Shown: one piece after another, positions 14,912 through 21,525 of the stretch
Numbering within the stretch: the first letter of the stretch is position 1
Layout of the letters: every line of letters begins with the position of its first letter
NCBI GenBank assembly: GCA_030523905.1
Contig: JAUNHO010000003.1
Span: forward strand, 1 to 22,433
Source: Bergeyella zoohelcum
Lineage (GTDB): Bacteria; Bacteroidota; Bacteroidia; Flavobacteriales; Weeksellaceae
Length of the DNA: 22,433 nt
Direction: 5' to 3'
Made by a program: the position numbers and the translations under genes
The notes under the pieces: model-generated
The model's input: the letters and a program-made list of their open reading frames with translations, nothing else
What the model was told of the DNA's origin: nothing
Databases searched by the model: none

Positions 14912-15402
14912 TATGATTTCTTTTTAAGTTTAGGGGCTAAAAATCCTTGTTTTTCCATCTTTTGGAATAATTTTTTAGGGATAGTTATGTTTTTGGAAGT
15001 ACTTAATTTTCCTTCCCAAACGGCAGTATTCGTATTTCTATTAACAAGTTTATAGTAATAGAAATATACAGGAGATGTATTTGCTGAATACATATCCAAA
15101 TAGAGCAGATAGTCATTTTGGCTTTGCTCCATTCTTTCAGCGGCTTTATCTACGGCATTGAGTTCTCTTTCATTCACATAGGTTGCTGCACCTACCATTC
15201 CTCTTTGCTGAAACTCAGTCGAGAAGTTTTTCATCATTACACCTAAGTCTTTTGACTCTATCCCAGCATCTACGATGATATACATACTATTGATTTTGTC
15301 ATTCTTATTCCACTCAAATAGGGAATCGTGCGTGTAAATAGCAGCTGGTCCTCCGCAAGAGACCAAACCGAATAGAGAGAATGCTAATAAAATATTCTTC
15401 AT
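14911..15402 (-). CDS. Small lipoprotein of unknown function
   Basis: I do not recognise a named family. The 163-residue product begins with a lipoprotein signal (MKNILLAFSLFGLVSC, lipidation at Cys16). The mature part has a pattern of strand (NSMYIIVDAGI), helix (KDLGVMMKNFSTEFQQRGM), helix (ELNAVDKAAERMEQ), two strands (DYLLYLDMYS; FYYYKLVNRNTNTAVWEGKL) and a C-terminal basic helix. It is probably anchored in the outer membrane or the inner-membrane outer leaflet. A TACATTTG element lies upstream, 45 bp separate it from bioB, and the adjacent downstream gene appears to be a broken paralogue. Confidence 0.75.
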   Translation of the reverse strand: MKNILLAFSLFGLVSCGGPAAIYTHDSLFEWNKNDKINSMYIIVDAGIESKDLGVMMKNFSTEFQQRGMVGAATYVNERELNAVDKAAERMEQSQNDYLLYLDMYSANTSPVYFYYYKLVNRNTNTAVWEGKLSTSKNITIPKKLFQKMEKQGFLAPKLKKKS

Positions 15403-15427
15403 AAAATGGTATTTTTTCTAATGATGG

Positions 15428-15435
15428 CAAATGTA
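15428..15435 (-). promoter_or_regulatory. Putative -7 element of the lipoprotein gene (TACATTTG)
   Basis: Exact TAnnTTTG match in the 45-bp gap after bioB, 25 nt before the lipoprotein ATG. It suggests the lipoprotein gene is not only transcribed from bioB. Confidence 0.5.
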
Positions 15436-15447
15436 CTAAATTTATCG

Positions 15448-16521
15448 TTACTTCTTCACTCTTGCTTTTTCGTTGCGTTCTATCTTGTGGGTAGGTCTAG
15501 TCCAGCGAGGGTTTTCGCCCAATGGCTGATATTGAGAATCTTCTTTCTCTACCACTTCTCTCTTGGCGTGTTTCTCAAAAGGGTTTTGGGGCTTTATACC
15601 AAGTAGGTCAAAGAGCTTTTTGTCTTCATTCACATCAGGGTTGGGAGTGGTCAGAAGCTTGTCGCCAGCGAAAATAGAGTTCGCACCCGCCAAGAAACAA
15701 AGTGCCTGCCCTTCGCGAGAAAGCCCAGTTCTACCCGCGGAAAGCCTTACTTGGGTTTTTGGTAAGACAATTCGTGCGGTGGCGACCATTCTCACGAACT
15801 CAAAAATATCTATCGGCTTTTCTTCCTCCATTGGCGTGCCTTCTACTGCAACAAGGGCATTAATCGGCACCGACTCTGGCTGTGGGGTCATATTTGCCAA
15901 GACTTTTAGCATTCCACAGCGGTCTTCAAGGCTTTCGCCCATACCAATAATACCACCTGAACAAAGCGTAATGGAGGTTTTTCGGACATTATTAATGGTC
16001 TCCAATCTATCCTCAAAAGCACGAGTAGAAATCACTTCTTTGTAGTATTCTTCCGAGCTATCAATATTATGATTATAAGCGTACAAACCTGCTTCTTCAA
16101 GGCGTTTGGCTTGGTTTTCGGTAAGCATCCCTAGGGTGCAACATACCTCCATATCCAGTTTGGTAACGGCTCGCACCATATCCAGCACTTGTTCAAAATC
16201 GTCGCCGTCTTTCACATTACGCCATGCCGCACCGAGACACACGCGAGAAATCCCATTTTGTTTGGCTCTCAACGCCTGTGCTTTCACCTGATGAACAGGC
16301 ATTAAATCGTGAATTTTCACTTCTGTATGATACCTTGCCGCCTGCGGACAATAGCCACAATCTTCGGGGCAACCGCCTGTTTTTATGGAGATAAGCGATG
16401 AGATTTGTATTTTATTGGGGTCGTGAAATTGCCTATGCGTTTCCGCTGCTCTATACACCAGCTCCAAAAAAGGGAGATTGTAAATATCCAAAATCTCTTG
16501 TGTCGTCCAAGTCTTATTCAT
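15448..16521 (-). CDS. bioB: Biotin synthase
   Basis: Radical-SAM enzyme that inserts sulfur into dethiobiotin, the last step of biotin synthesis. The 357-residue protein has the CxxxCxxC cluster Cys51, Cys55 and Cys58 (in TGGCPEDCGYCPQ) for the 4Fe-4S centre. The 2Fe-2S ligands are Cys95 (RVCLGAAWR), Cys127 or 128 (VCCTLGM) and Cys187 (ITLCSGG), with the arginine ligand Arg259 in VRLSAGR. A C-terminal tail of about 40 basic and polar residues after the barrel (from about 318) is longer than in E. coli BioB. No other bio genes and no obvious BirA-type operator are nearby. A TATATTTG element lies 17 nt upstream of the ATG. Confidence 0.96.
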   Translation of the reverse strand: MNKTWTTQEILDIYNLPFLELVYRAAETHRQFHDPNKIQISSLISIKTGGCPEDCGYCPQAARYHTEVKIHDLMPVHQVKAQALRAKQNGISRVCLGAAWRNVKDGDDFEQVLDMVRAVTKLDMEVCCTLGMLTENQAKRLEEAGLYAYNHNIDSSEEYYKEVISTRAFEDRLETINNVRKTSITLCSGGIIGMGESLEDRCGMLKVLANMTPQPESVPINALVAVEGTPMEEEKPIDIFEFVRMVATARIVLPKTQVRLSAGRTGLSREGQALCFLAGANSIFAGDKLLTTPNPDVNEDKKLFDLLGIKPQNPFEKHAKREVVEKEDSQYQPLGENPRWTRPTHKIERNEKARVKK

Positions 16522-16538
16522 TAGCTTTTGATTTGTGG

Positions 16539-16546
16539 CAAATATA
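16539..16546 (-). promoter_or_regulatory. Putative -7 element of bioB (TATATTTG)
   Basis: Exact TAnnTTTG match ending 17 nt before the bioB ATG. No TTG is seen at 17-23 nt upstream, where the nadK terminator lies. Confidence 0.5.
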
Positions 16547-16549
16547 ATA

Positions 16550-16583
16550 AAAAAAGCATTTAGGAAGCTTAATCTTCTAAATG
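16550..16583 (-). terminator. Hairpin terminator of nadK
   Basis: CATTTAG-G-AAG (16557-16567) pairs with CTTCTAAATG (16574-16583) with one bulged G. In the minus direction a seven-T run follows. It separates nadK from bioB, which are co-oriented. Confidence 0.65.
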
Positions 16584-16633
16584 ATAAAAAACTATATCTA
16601 ATAATATTGTACGCAATATGAAAACTGACTTAA

Positions 16634-17500
16634 TCAATTCCTCTTATCCTTTCCCCAAAGGAGGCGTTCGCGGAGTTTATCAAAGAAATTCATATTTTTA
16701 GGAAGGAGAAGATTCAGCTCAAAAGGTGCTTTCCTTATGATAATTTCCTCATTCGTATCTAGTTCATAAAGCCTAGAATCCAGCGAGACAGAGTATTTCG
16801 GCACACGGCTTTCTACCTTTAGCTTGATTTCCACATCGTCTTTTAGCACTATTGGGCGTACATTGAGGTTATGCGGAGCGATGGGCGTTATCACAAAATT
16901 ATCATTAATCGGGGCGATAATCGGACCACCGCAACTCAAAGAATACGCCGTAGAACCCGTAGGCGTGGAAACAATAAGCCCATCTGCCCAGAAAACCGTA
17001 AGAAACTCATCATTAATATGGGCATCTATCGTAATCATAGAAGTGGTTTCCTTTCTCATAATACTGAGGTCGTTCAGGGCAAAAGGATGGTCTATACTTC
17101 CATTTTTAGTCTCAATTTCCAGCACAGAACGCTTGCTAAGAACTAGCTCATTCGCCAAAATAGAATCTATATTTTTGAAAATTTCTTCCTTGCTAAAACT
17201 TGCTAAAAAGCCCAATCTACCAGTATTAACACCTATAACTGGGATTTCCAAATCTTGGATAAAAGTAAGAGCATTGAGAATAGTGCCATCGCCCCCGAAA
17301 GAGAAAAACAAATTGATTCCCTGCTCTTTAAGGTCTTTTTTAGAAGAAAAAACCTGAAAATCTTTGGAAAATTGTAAATCTTGCGAAGTCCCCTCGTGTA
17401 GGACGGCTTCTATATCTCGTTTTTTGAGTTCGGAAATGAATTTACTCAGATACAAAAATGTTTCTAAATCTTTCTTTTGTGAATATATCGCAACTTTCAT
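16634..17500 (-). CDS. nadK: NAD kinase
   Basis: Phosphorylates NAD to NADP. The 288-residue protein shows the family's GGDG motif (residues 69-72, FFSFGGDGTILNA), GVNTGRLGFL (90-99), the ND pair in ALNDLSIMRK (141-150) and TGSTAYSLSCGGPI (181-194). The ATG at 17500 gives a normal N-terminus (MKVAIYSQKK). It lies 18 bp after the CBS-domain gene with no promoter in the gap, so the two probably form an operon. A terminator follows. Confidence 0.95.
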   Translation of the reverse strand: MKVAIYSQKKDLETFLYLSKFISELKKRDIEAVLHEGTSQDLQFSKDFQVFSSKKDLKEQGINLFFSFGGDGTILNALTFIQDLEIPVIGVNTGRLGFLASFSKEEIFKNIDSILANELVLSKRSVLEIETKNGSIDHPFALNDLSIMRKETTSMITIDAHINDEFLTVFWADGLIVSTPTGSTAYSLSCGGPIIAPINDNFVITPIAPHNLNVRPIVLKDDVEIKLKVESRVPKYSVSLDSRLYELDTNEEIIIRKAPFELNLLLPKNMNFFDKLRERLLWGKDKRN

Positions 17501-17518
17501 CTTATTTTTTTATCAATT

Positions 17519-18172
17519 TTATATTTCTAAATATTTTTGAAAAAAGCCAAATCGGTCTTTCATTAAATCTTCCTGATTATCCGTATAATGCTTATACACA
17601 ATACTATAGCCATATCTTTCAAAGGTCTTACCAATAGATGAAAGACTCGTACTATTTATTTTAATAGTTATCCAAAAATTTCCTTCATTAATTGCACTAA
17701 TGTAAATACCATAGAGTTTTCCGTTATTATTTTCTACAATATTAGCAATTTCCGTGAAAGAATAATATTTCCCTATGGCCTGAATGGTCAAAATTGCTCC
17801 ATTTTCAGAAAACAACGGATATTTTGAAAATTCGTTAAAAACATCTTCATAAGAAATATACCCCAAATAATTTTCATTTTTCCCAATAACAGGAATGATA
17901 TTCGCTTCAAAACTATGGAATAAAGGTACAGAATCAATAATATTTCCCTCCTCTAAAACCCCAAATCTTTGAATATGAGCCTCCAAACTGGCTAAATTTT
18001 CGGTAGAATATTCATCTAAACAATCCTTGCTAATAGCCCCAATAAAAAAGCCGTTATCCGTAATAAAAATATGCGAAAAACCAAAACCCCTCGTAAAATC
18101 AAGGGCTTGAGTAATAGAATCTCCCAACTGAAAAACAGGATAATCCTTGGAAATATAATTCTGGATAAACAT
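17519..18172 (-). CDS. CBS domain protein with C-terminal ACT-like domain
   Basis: Probable regulatory protein of 217 residues. The N-terminal half holds a pair of CBS motifs: the strand-helix pattern HIFITDNGFFIGAISKDCL followed by ANIIPVIGKNENYLGYISYEDVF. Such pairs usually bind adenosyl ligands. The C-terminal part, from about residue 127 (AILTIQAIGKYYSFTEIANIVENN), has the beta-alpha-beta look of an ACT domain. No enzyme domain is seen. The ATG at 18172 is chosen; the codon before it is TTG. It precedes nadK by 18 bp, and a link to nucleotide-cofactor levels is a reasonable guess but unproven. A near-consensus TAAATTCG lies directly before the start. Confidence 0.8.
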   Translation of the reverse strand: MFIQNYISKDYPVFQLGDSITQALDFTRGFGFSHIFITDNGFFIGAISKDCLDEYSTENLASLEAHIQRFGVLEEGNIIDSVPLFHSFEANIIPVIGKNENYLGYISYEDVFNEFSKYPLFSENGAILTIQAIGKYYSFTEIANIVENNNGKLYGIYISAINEGNFWITIKINSTSLSSIGKTFERYGYSIVYKHYTDNQEDLMKDRFGFFQKYLEI

Positions 18173-18198
18173 CAAACGAATTTATAAAAAAATAATCC

Positions 18199-18211
18199 TA
18201 TGCAATGTATA
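18199..18211. promoter_or_regulatory. 13-bp imperfect palindrome upstream of the CBS gene (TATGCAATGTATA)
   Basis: The same 13-mer occurs at 20227-20239, upstream of the FadL-type gene. It is nearly self-complementary (TATRCAWTGYATA). In both places it lies 10-14 nt upstream of a -7-like element. It may be an operator, or chance in AT-rich DNA. Confidence 0.25.
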
Positions 18212-18230
18212 TATTTTATCATTCAAAAAC

Positions 18231-18261
18231 TTGACACATATTAAAATAATATATAAATTTG
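18231..18261 (+). promoter_or_regulatory. Plus-strand promoter with no gene behind it (TTG-N20-TAAATTTG)
   Basis: TTG at 18231-18233 (TTGACA) and TAAATTTG at 18254-18261 with a 20-nt spacer, one of the best promoter matches in the window. The next plus-strand gene starts at 20281, and everything between is on the minus strand. Transcription would begin near 18267 and run into the hairpin at 18303-18329. Confidence 0.55.
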
Positions 18262-18264
18262 CAC

Positions 18265-18340
18265 CCTTTCATTTTTACTTTTTATTAGATTTATTTTACC
18301 AGCTATGGCACCTTATACGGGTGCCATAGTCTGTTTATAA
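18265..18340 (+). ncRNA. Candidate small RNA, about 70 nt
   Basis: Inferred only from the promoter at 18231-18261 and a strong hairpin about 40 nt downstream followed by TCTGTTTAT. The 5' part is pyrimidine-rich and unstructured. An ATG inside the hairpin opens an 11-codon frame (MAPYTGAIVCL) that could be accidental. No known RNA family is recognised. Confidence 0.3.
18303..18329. terminator. Strong GC-rich hairpin between the SPOUT methyltransferase and CBS genes
   Basis: Perfect 10-bp stem CTATGGCACC/GGTGCCATAG with a 7-nt loop. It lies 5 nt past the methyltransferase stop, so it may end that minus-strand transcript. The T-run is poor on that side and only modest (TCTGTTTAT) on the plus side, so direction is unclear. 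Confidence 0.5.
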
Positions 18341-18865
18341 AAGTTTTCGGAAAAACTCCCACATCACTATCCCACCACATACAGAGACATTTAGGGAGTG
18401 TTTTGTACCCATCTGAGGGATTTCCAAAAAAGCATCGTAATGAGAAAAAGCCTCATCAGAAAGCCCATCAACCTCGTTTCCTAAAACAATGGCGTATTTT
18501 TTCGCCTTATCAATATGGAAGTTTTCTATATTTACACTATCGGTCGTTTGCTCTACGCCAATTATCTGATAATCAGAATATTTAAGATTTTTTAAAGCCG
18601 TAGAAATATCTTTTTCAAACACCCAATCCACACTTTCAGTTGCCCCCAAAGCCGCTTTATGGATTTCCCTATGCGGTGGCGTAGGCGTAATACCGCAAAG
18701 AACGATTTTTTCCACAATAAAAGCATCAGCCGTACGGAAAACCGCCCCTACATTGTGCATACTCCTCACATTATCAAGTACTACAACCAACGGAATCTTC
18801 TTAACCCCCTTGAAGGCTTCCACATCTATCCTGCCTAGTTCTTCTAATTTTAGTTTTTTTACCAT
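18335..18865 (-). CDS. SpoU/TrmH-family RNA 2'-O-methyltransferase
   Basis: SPOUT-class methyltransferase of 176 residues. Motif 1 has Asn38 and Arg44 (in MHNVGAVFRTADAF), motif 2 is IVLGNEVDGLS (126-136) and motif 3 is IPQMGTKHSLNVSVCGGI (149-166). These form the S-adenosylmethionine-binding trefoil knot and the catalytic arginine and asparagine. The short length and lack of an N-terminal substrate-binding domain resemble TrmH/TrmL-like enzymes rather than RlmB. Whether the target is tRNA or rRNA cannot be told. It lies 53 bp after the MIP18-family gene on the same strand, with only a one-mismatch -7 candidate (TTCTTTTG) in between. Confidence 0.88.
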   Translation of the reverse strand: MVKKLKLEELGRIDVEAFKGVKKIPLVVVLDNVRSMHNVGAVFRTADAFIVEKIVLCGITPTPPHREIHKAALGATESVDWVFEKDISTALKNLKYSDYQIIGVEQTTDSVNIENFHIDKAKKYAIVLGNEVDGLSDEAFSHYDAFLEIPQMGTKHSLNVSVCGGIVMWEFFRKLL

Positions 18866-18890
18866 TTTACTATTTTTTCAAGCAAAAGAA

Positions 18891-18933
18891 GAATAAAATC
18901 CCTGTTTTATACTAATATCTAGAATAAAATCCC
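18891..18933. repeat. 12-bp direct repeat (GAATAAAATCCC) flanking the end of the MIP18-family gene
   Basis: GAATAAAATCCC occurs at 18891-18902 and again at 18922-18933, 31 bp apart. The right copy covers the last codons of the gene and the left copy is in the gap before the methyltransferase gene. It may be a small tandem duplication trace. Confidence 0.4.
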
Positions 18934-19248
18934 AAGTTCAAATTTAGCTTCTTCACTCATCATTTCTTTGTTCCAAGCAGGTTCAAAAGTCAGCTCCAAA
19001 TCCACCTCTTTCACGCCATCTACATCGGATACCTTTTGCTTTACTTCCTGCGGTAAAGTCTCTGCTACTGGGCAGTTTGGCGTAGTAAGCGTCATCACTA
19101 CTTTTACATCGCCCTCGTCGGATATTTGCACATCATAGACCAGCCCCAGCTCGTATATATCCACTGGAATTTCAGGGTCATAAATGGTTTTAAGGGCTAG
19201 AATAATTTTCTCGCCAATTTCTGCAATCTGCTCGTCTGTATATTTCAT
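18919..19248 (-). CDS. MIP18/DUF59-family Fe-S assembly protein (SufT-like)
   Basis: Small cytoplasmic protein of 109 residues that is almost entirely the MIP18 domain. The DPEIPVDIYELGLVY segment (24-38) and TTPNCPVAE with Cys59 (55-63) are the family signatures. Relatives (SufT, YitW, CIA2) help mature or target iron-sulfur clusters. No suf genes are next to it here; it follows the exonuclease gene by 28 bp and is probably co-transcribed with it. Possible client proteins are not indicated by the context. Confidence 0.88.
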   Translation of the reverse strand: MKYTDEQIAEIGEKIILALKTIYDPEIPVDIYELGLVYDVQISDEGDVKVVMTLTTPNCPVAETLPQEVKQKVSDVDGVKEVDLELTFEPAWNKEMMSEEAKFELGILF

Positions 19249-19276
19249 ATTCTTGATTAAAAATTATTTTTTTGCG

Positions 19277-19978
19277 TTAATCGTCCTCGTATCTCGTAAG
19301 ACTATCTTCCTGCCTCATCTTACGAAAAACATTCGCCAAAGTTAAAACATCTTTTTCACAATATTGAACGATTCTCCGCAAATCTTTATCTCTATAATAA
19401 ATAGTAGCCACCATAGAGCCATCTATATCGTCTTTTGGTGTAGGAACCTCAAATATAGAAGCCATCAGTTCCAAAGATATAAAGGTCTTATAATCACCGA
19501 ATTTCCAAAGTTCCATCGTGTCCAAATGCGGAATCTCCCAAGGTTTTTTACCAAACATCTGGAACGGAGAAGGTGGCATCATTCCGTTAATTAAAAACCT
19601 ACGAGCAATCCACGGAAAATCAAATTCTTTGCCATTATGAGCACAGAGAATCACATTTTGAAGCCTATTACTATTGAAAATTTCACCAAATTTATGGAGC
19701 AGTTTTTTCTCATCATCGCCATAGAAACTGGTTATTTTTAGTTTAGAATCTCTATAAATCATACCCACAGAGATGCAAATAATCTTTCCAAACTCCGCCA
19801 TCACACCTCCTCTTTCGTTATAGAGTTCTTCCGCGGAAACCTCTTCTTTGCGTTGCCATTTTGTTTTTTTATCCCATAGAATCTGCTCATTTTCAGGCAT
19901 TTCATTCCAATCACTATACTGAGGAACGGTTTCTATATCTAAAAACAAAATATTTTCTATTGGGATTCTATGAAGCAT
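19277..19978 (-). CDS. Predicted 3'-5' exonuclease (PolB-type RNase H-like domain)
   Basis: DEDD-type exonuclease of 233 residues, with no polymerase domain attached. Exo I is FLDIETVP (Asp14, Glu16), Exo II lies in CAHNGKEFDFPWIARRF (acidic residue in the NGKEFDFP stretch), and Exo III is YCEKDVLTL, the YxxxD variant. It matches stand-alone relatives of the DNA polymerase B exonuclease domain; whether it acts in DNA repair or on RNA is unknown. The frame stays open upstream to 20131, but the promoter at 20024-20054 lies inside that stretch. I therefore start at ATG 19978 (MLHRIPIENILFLDIET). The SufT-like gene follows after 28 bp. Confidence 0.85.
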   Translation of the reverse strand: MLHRIPIENILFLDIETVPQYSDWNEMPENEQILWDKKTKWQRKEEVSAEELYNERGGVMAEFGKIICISVGMIYRDSKLKITSFYGDDEKKLLHKFGEIFNSNRLQNVILCAHNGKEFDFPWIARRFLINGMMPPSPFQMFGKKPWEIPHLDTMELWKFGDYKTFISLELMASIFEVPTPKDDIDGSMVATIYYRDKDLRRIVQYCEKDVLTLANVFRKMRQEDSLTRYEDD

Positions 19979-20023
19979 TTCTCTTTGATTTTGATGATAA
20001 ATATTTCTATTGATGGATTTCAG

Positions 20024-20054
20024 CAAATATACAATAAAAAACGGATTATAGCAA
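20024..20054 (-). promoter_or_regulatory. Promoter of the exonuclease gene (TTG-N20-TATATTTG)
   Basis: Minus-strand TATATTTG at 20024-20031 with TTG at 20052-20054, a spacer of 20 nt. It gives a leader of about 40 nt, longer than for most genes in this window, and rules out the upstream start codons. Confidence 0.65.
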
Positions 20055-20226
20055 TTACTTATTTTTAACCTAATCACAAAACACAAGCTACGAAGCATTT
20101 GTTTAACATTAAACAAAAAGCATTTATACAATATACTTACACTTTTAATAAACTACAAACCAAGAAATAAAGTATAAAATAAAAAATCAAACATTAAAAT
20201 AAAATTTCATTTTGTTTGAAAAACAT

Positions 20227-20239
20227 TATGCAATGTATA
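20227..20239. promoter_or_regulatory. 13-bp imperfect palindrome upstream of the FadL-type gene (TATGCAATGTATA)
   Basis: Second copy of the 13-mer seen at 18199-18211. It sits 10 nt upstream of the -7 element, roughly where a -33 element would be; no TTG occurs at the normal spacing. Confidence 0.25.
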
Positions 20240-20249
20240 AAAATAGTAT

Positions 20250-20257
20250 TACATTTG
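20250..20257 (+). promoter_or_regulatory. Putative -7 element of the FadL-type gene (TACATTTG)
   Basis: Exact TAnnTTTG match ending 23 nt before the ATG. No TTG lies 17-23 nt upstream. Confidence 0.55.
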
Positions 20258-20280
20258 CCCTTTAATATTTATTCAGCGAA

Positions 20281-21513
20281 ATGAAAAAACTAATCATTAC
20301 GACTGCTATTTTGGCAGGAACTATCGCTTATGCAGGTGGTTTCAGAGTCTCTCTACAAGGTGTAAAACAACTTGCTATGGCACATACTAGTGCACACGCA
20401 GAAGACGCTAGTGTGGCGTTTTTCAACCCAGCAGGTATATCTTTTATCCCTTCTAAACTGAGTGTTGTAGCAGGTGGATTCGGGGTAGGTTCTACGGTTA
20501 CTTATCAGAATCTCAATACCTTAGAATCTTATAACACAGATAATCCACTAGGGACACCTATCTACGCGGCGGTAGCTTATAAACCTCTTGAAAATCTTTC
20601 CGTAGGGTTCAGTTTTACTACACCTTTCGGTAGTACCGTGGATTGGGGTAGCGACTGGGCAGGGAAAGAATTAGTGCATAAAATGGCATTAAAATCATTC
20701 TTCTTCCAGCCAATGGTTTCTGTAAAATTAGCACCTTGGGCATCATTTGGAGCAAGTTATATTTATGCAAAAGGTGAGGTAGATTGGACGAAATCCGTCA
20801 CACAACTCGGTGGTACTCTGAATGTAAAAGACTCCAAGGCTACTGGGCAAGGTTTCAGTTTTGGGTTCTATTTCCAGCCAGATGAAAAATGGGATGTGAG
20901 CGTGGCATATCGTTCGCCTGTGGATATGAAAGCGAAGAACGGTGTAGCAACATTTAACATTCCGTCTTCCCTTTATTCAAGGTTGAGATTAAGTGCTAAT
21001 GGACAGGATTCCTTCACAGCTACATTGCCTTTGGTAGAAGAATATACAATTGGGGCAACCTATAAAATAACACCAAAATGGAAAATTTCGGCAGATTTCA
21101 ACTATACTGGTTGGAGCAATTACGAAAGTTTAACTTTGGATTTTGCTAATGCACCTGTGGGAAATCAAACGGATTTGACTATCCAAACGACTCCTAAAAA
21201 TTTCAAAAATACGAAAACCATAAGAGTAGGTACGGAATACAAATTCACCGATATGATTGCAGGTAGAGCGGGTTGGTATTTTGATGAAACACCTTATTCT
21301 GATGCGTGGTTTATCCCAGAAACTCCGTCATTCAATATGAATGTAATAACGGCTGGGGTAGGCTTTAAGTTCAACTCTTTCGGAGTGGATTTGGCTGGGG
21401 CATACGCACTACCAAAACACAGAACTTTCAATAATGAATACTATAATTTTGCAGGACAAGCCAAACTAAAAGCTTACTATTTTGGTCTTGGTCTTAGCTA
21501 TAATCTTAAATAA
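20281..21513 (+). CDS. OmpP1/FadL/TodX-family outer-membrane transporter
   Basis: Beta-barrel outer-membrane protein of 410 residues, expected to admit hydrophobic compounds such as long-chain fatty acids. A signal peptide (MKKLIITTAILAGTIAYA) precedes GGFRVSLQGVKQLAMAHTSAHAEDASVAFFNPAG; this N-terminal hatch region and its FNPAG motif are hallmarks of the FadL family. The rest has alternating amphipathic strands (SVGFSFTTPFGSTVDW, KISADFNYTGWSNYESL) and ends with an aromatic strand (AYYFGLGLSYNLK), as barrels do. The start is fixed by the -7 element 23 nt upstream. A GDSL-family lipoprotein gene follows after 12 bp, so the two form an operon and may process and take up lipids together; that is an inference. 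Confidence 0.92.
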   Translation: MKKLIITTAILAGTIAYAGGFRVSLQGVKQLAMAHTSAHAEDASVAFFNPAGISFIPSKLSVVAGGFGVGSTVTYQNLNTLESYNTDNPLGTPIYAAVAYKPLENLSVGFSFTTPFGSTVDWGSDWAGKELVHKMALKSFFFQPMVSVKLAPWASFGASYIYAKGEVDWTKSVTQLGGTLNVKDSKATGQGFSFGFYFQPDEKWDVSVAYRSPVDMKAKNGVATFNIPSSLYSRLRLSANGQDSFTATLPLVEEYTIGATYKITPKWKISADFNYTGWSNYESLTLDFANAPVGNQTDLTIQTTPKNFKNTKTIRVGTEYKFTDMIAGRAGWYFDETPYSDAWFIPETPSFNMNVITAGVGFKFNSFGVDLAGAYALPKHRTFNNEYYNFAGQAKLKAYYFGLGLSYNLK

Positions 21514-21525
21514 TTTTAATAGAAA

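Noticed and set aside
19979..20131. Longer N-terminus for the exonuclease
   Set aside because: The best promoter match (20024-20054) is inside this stretch, and the Exo I motif sits at the normal distance from ATG 19978.
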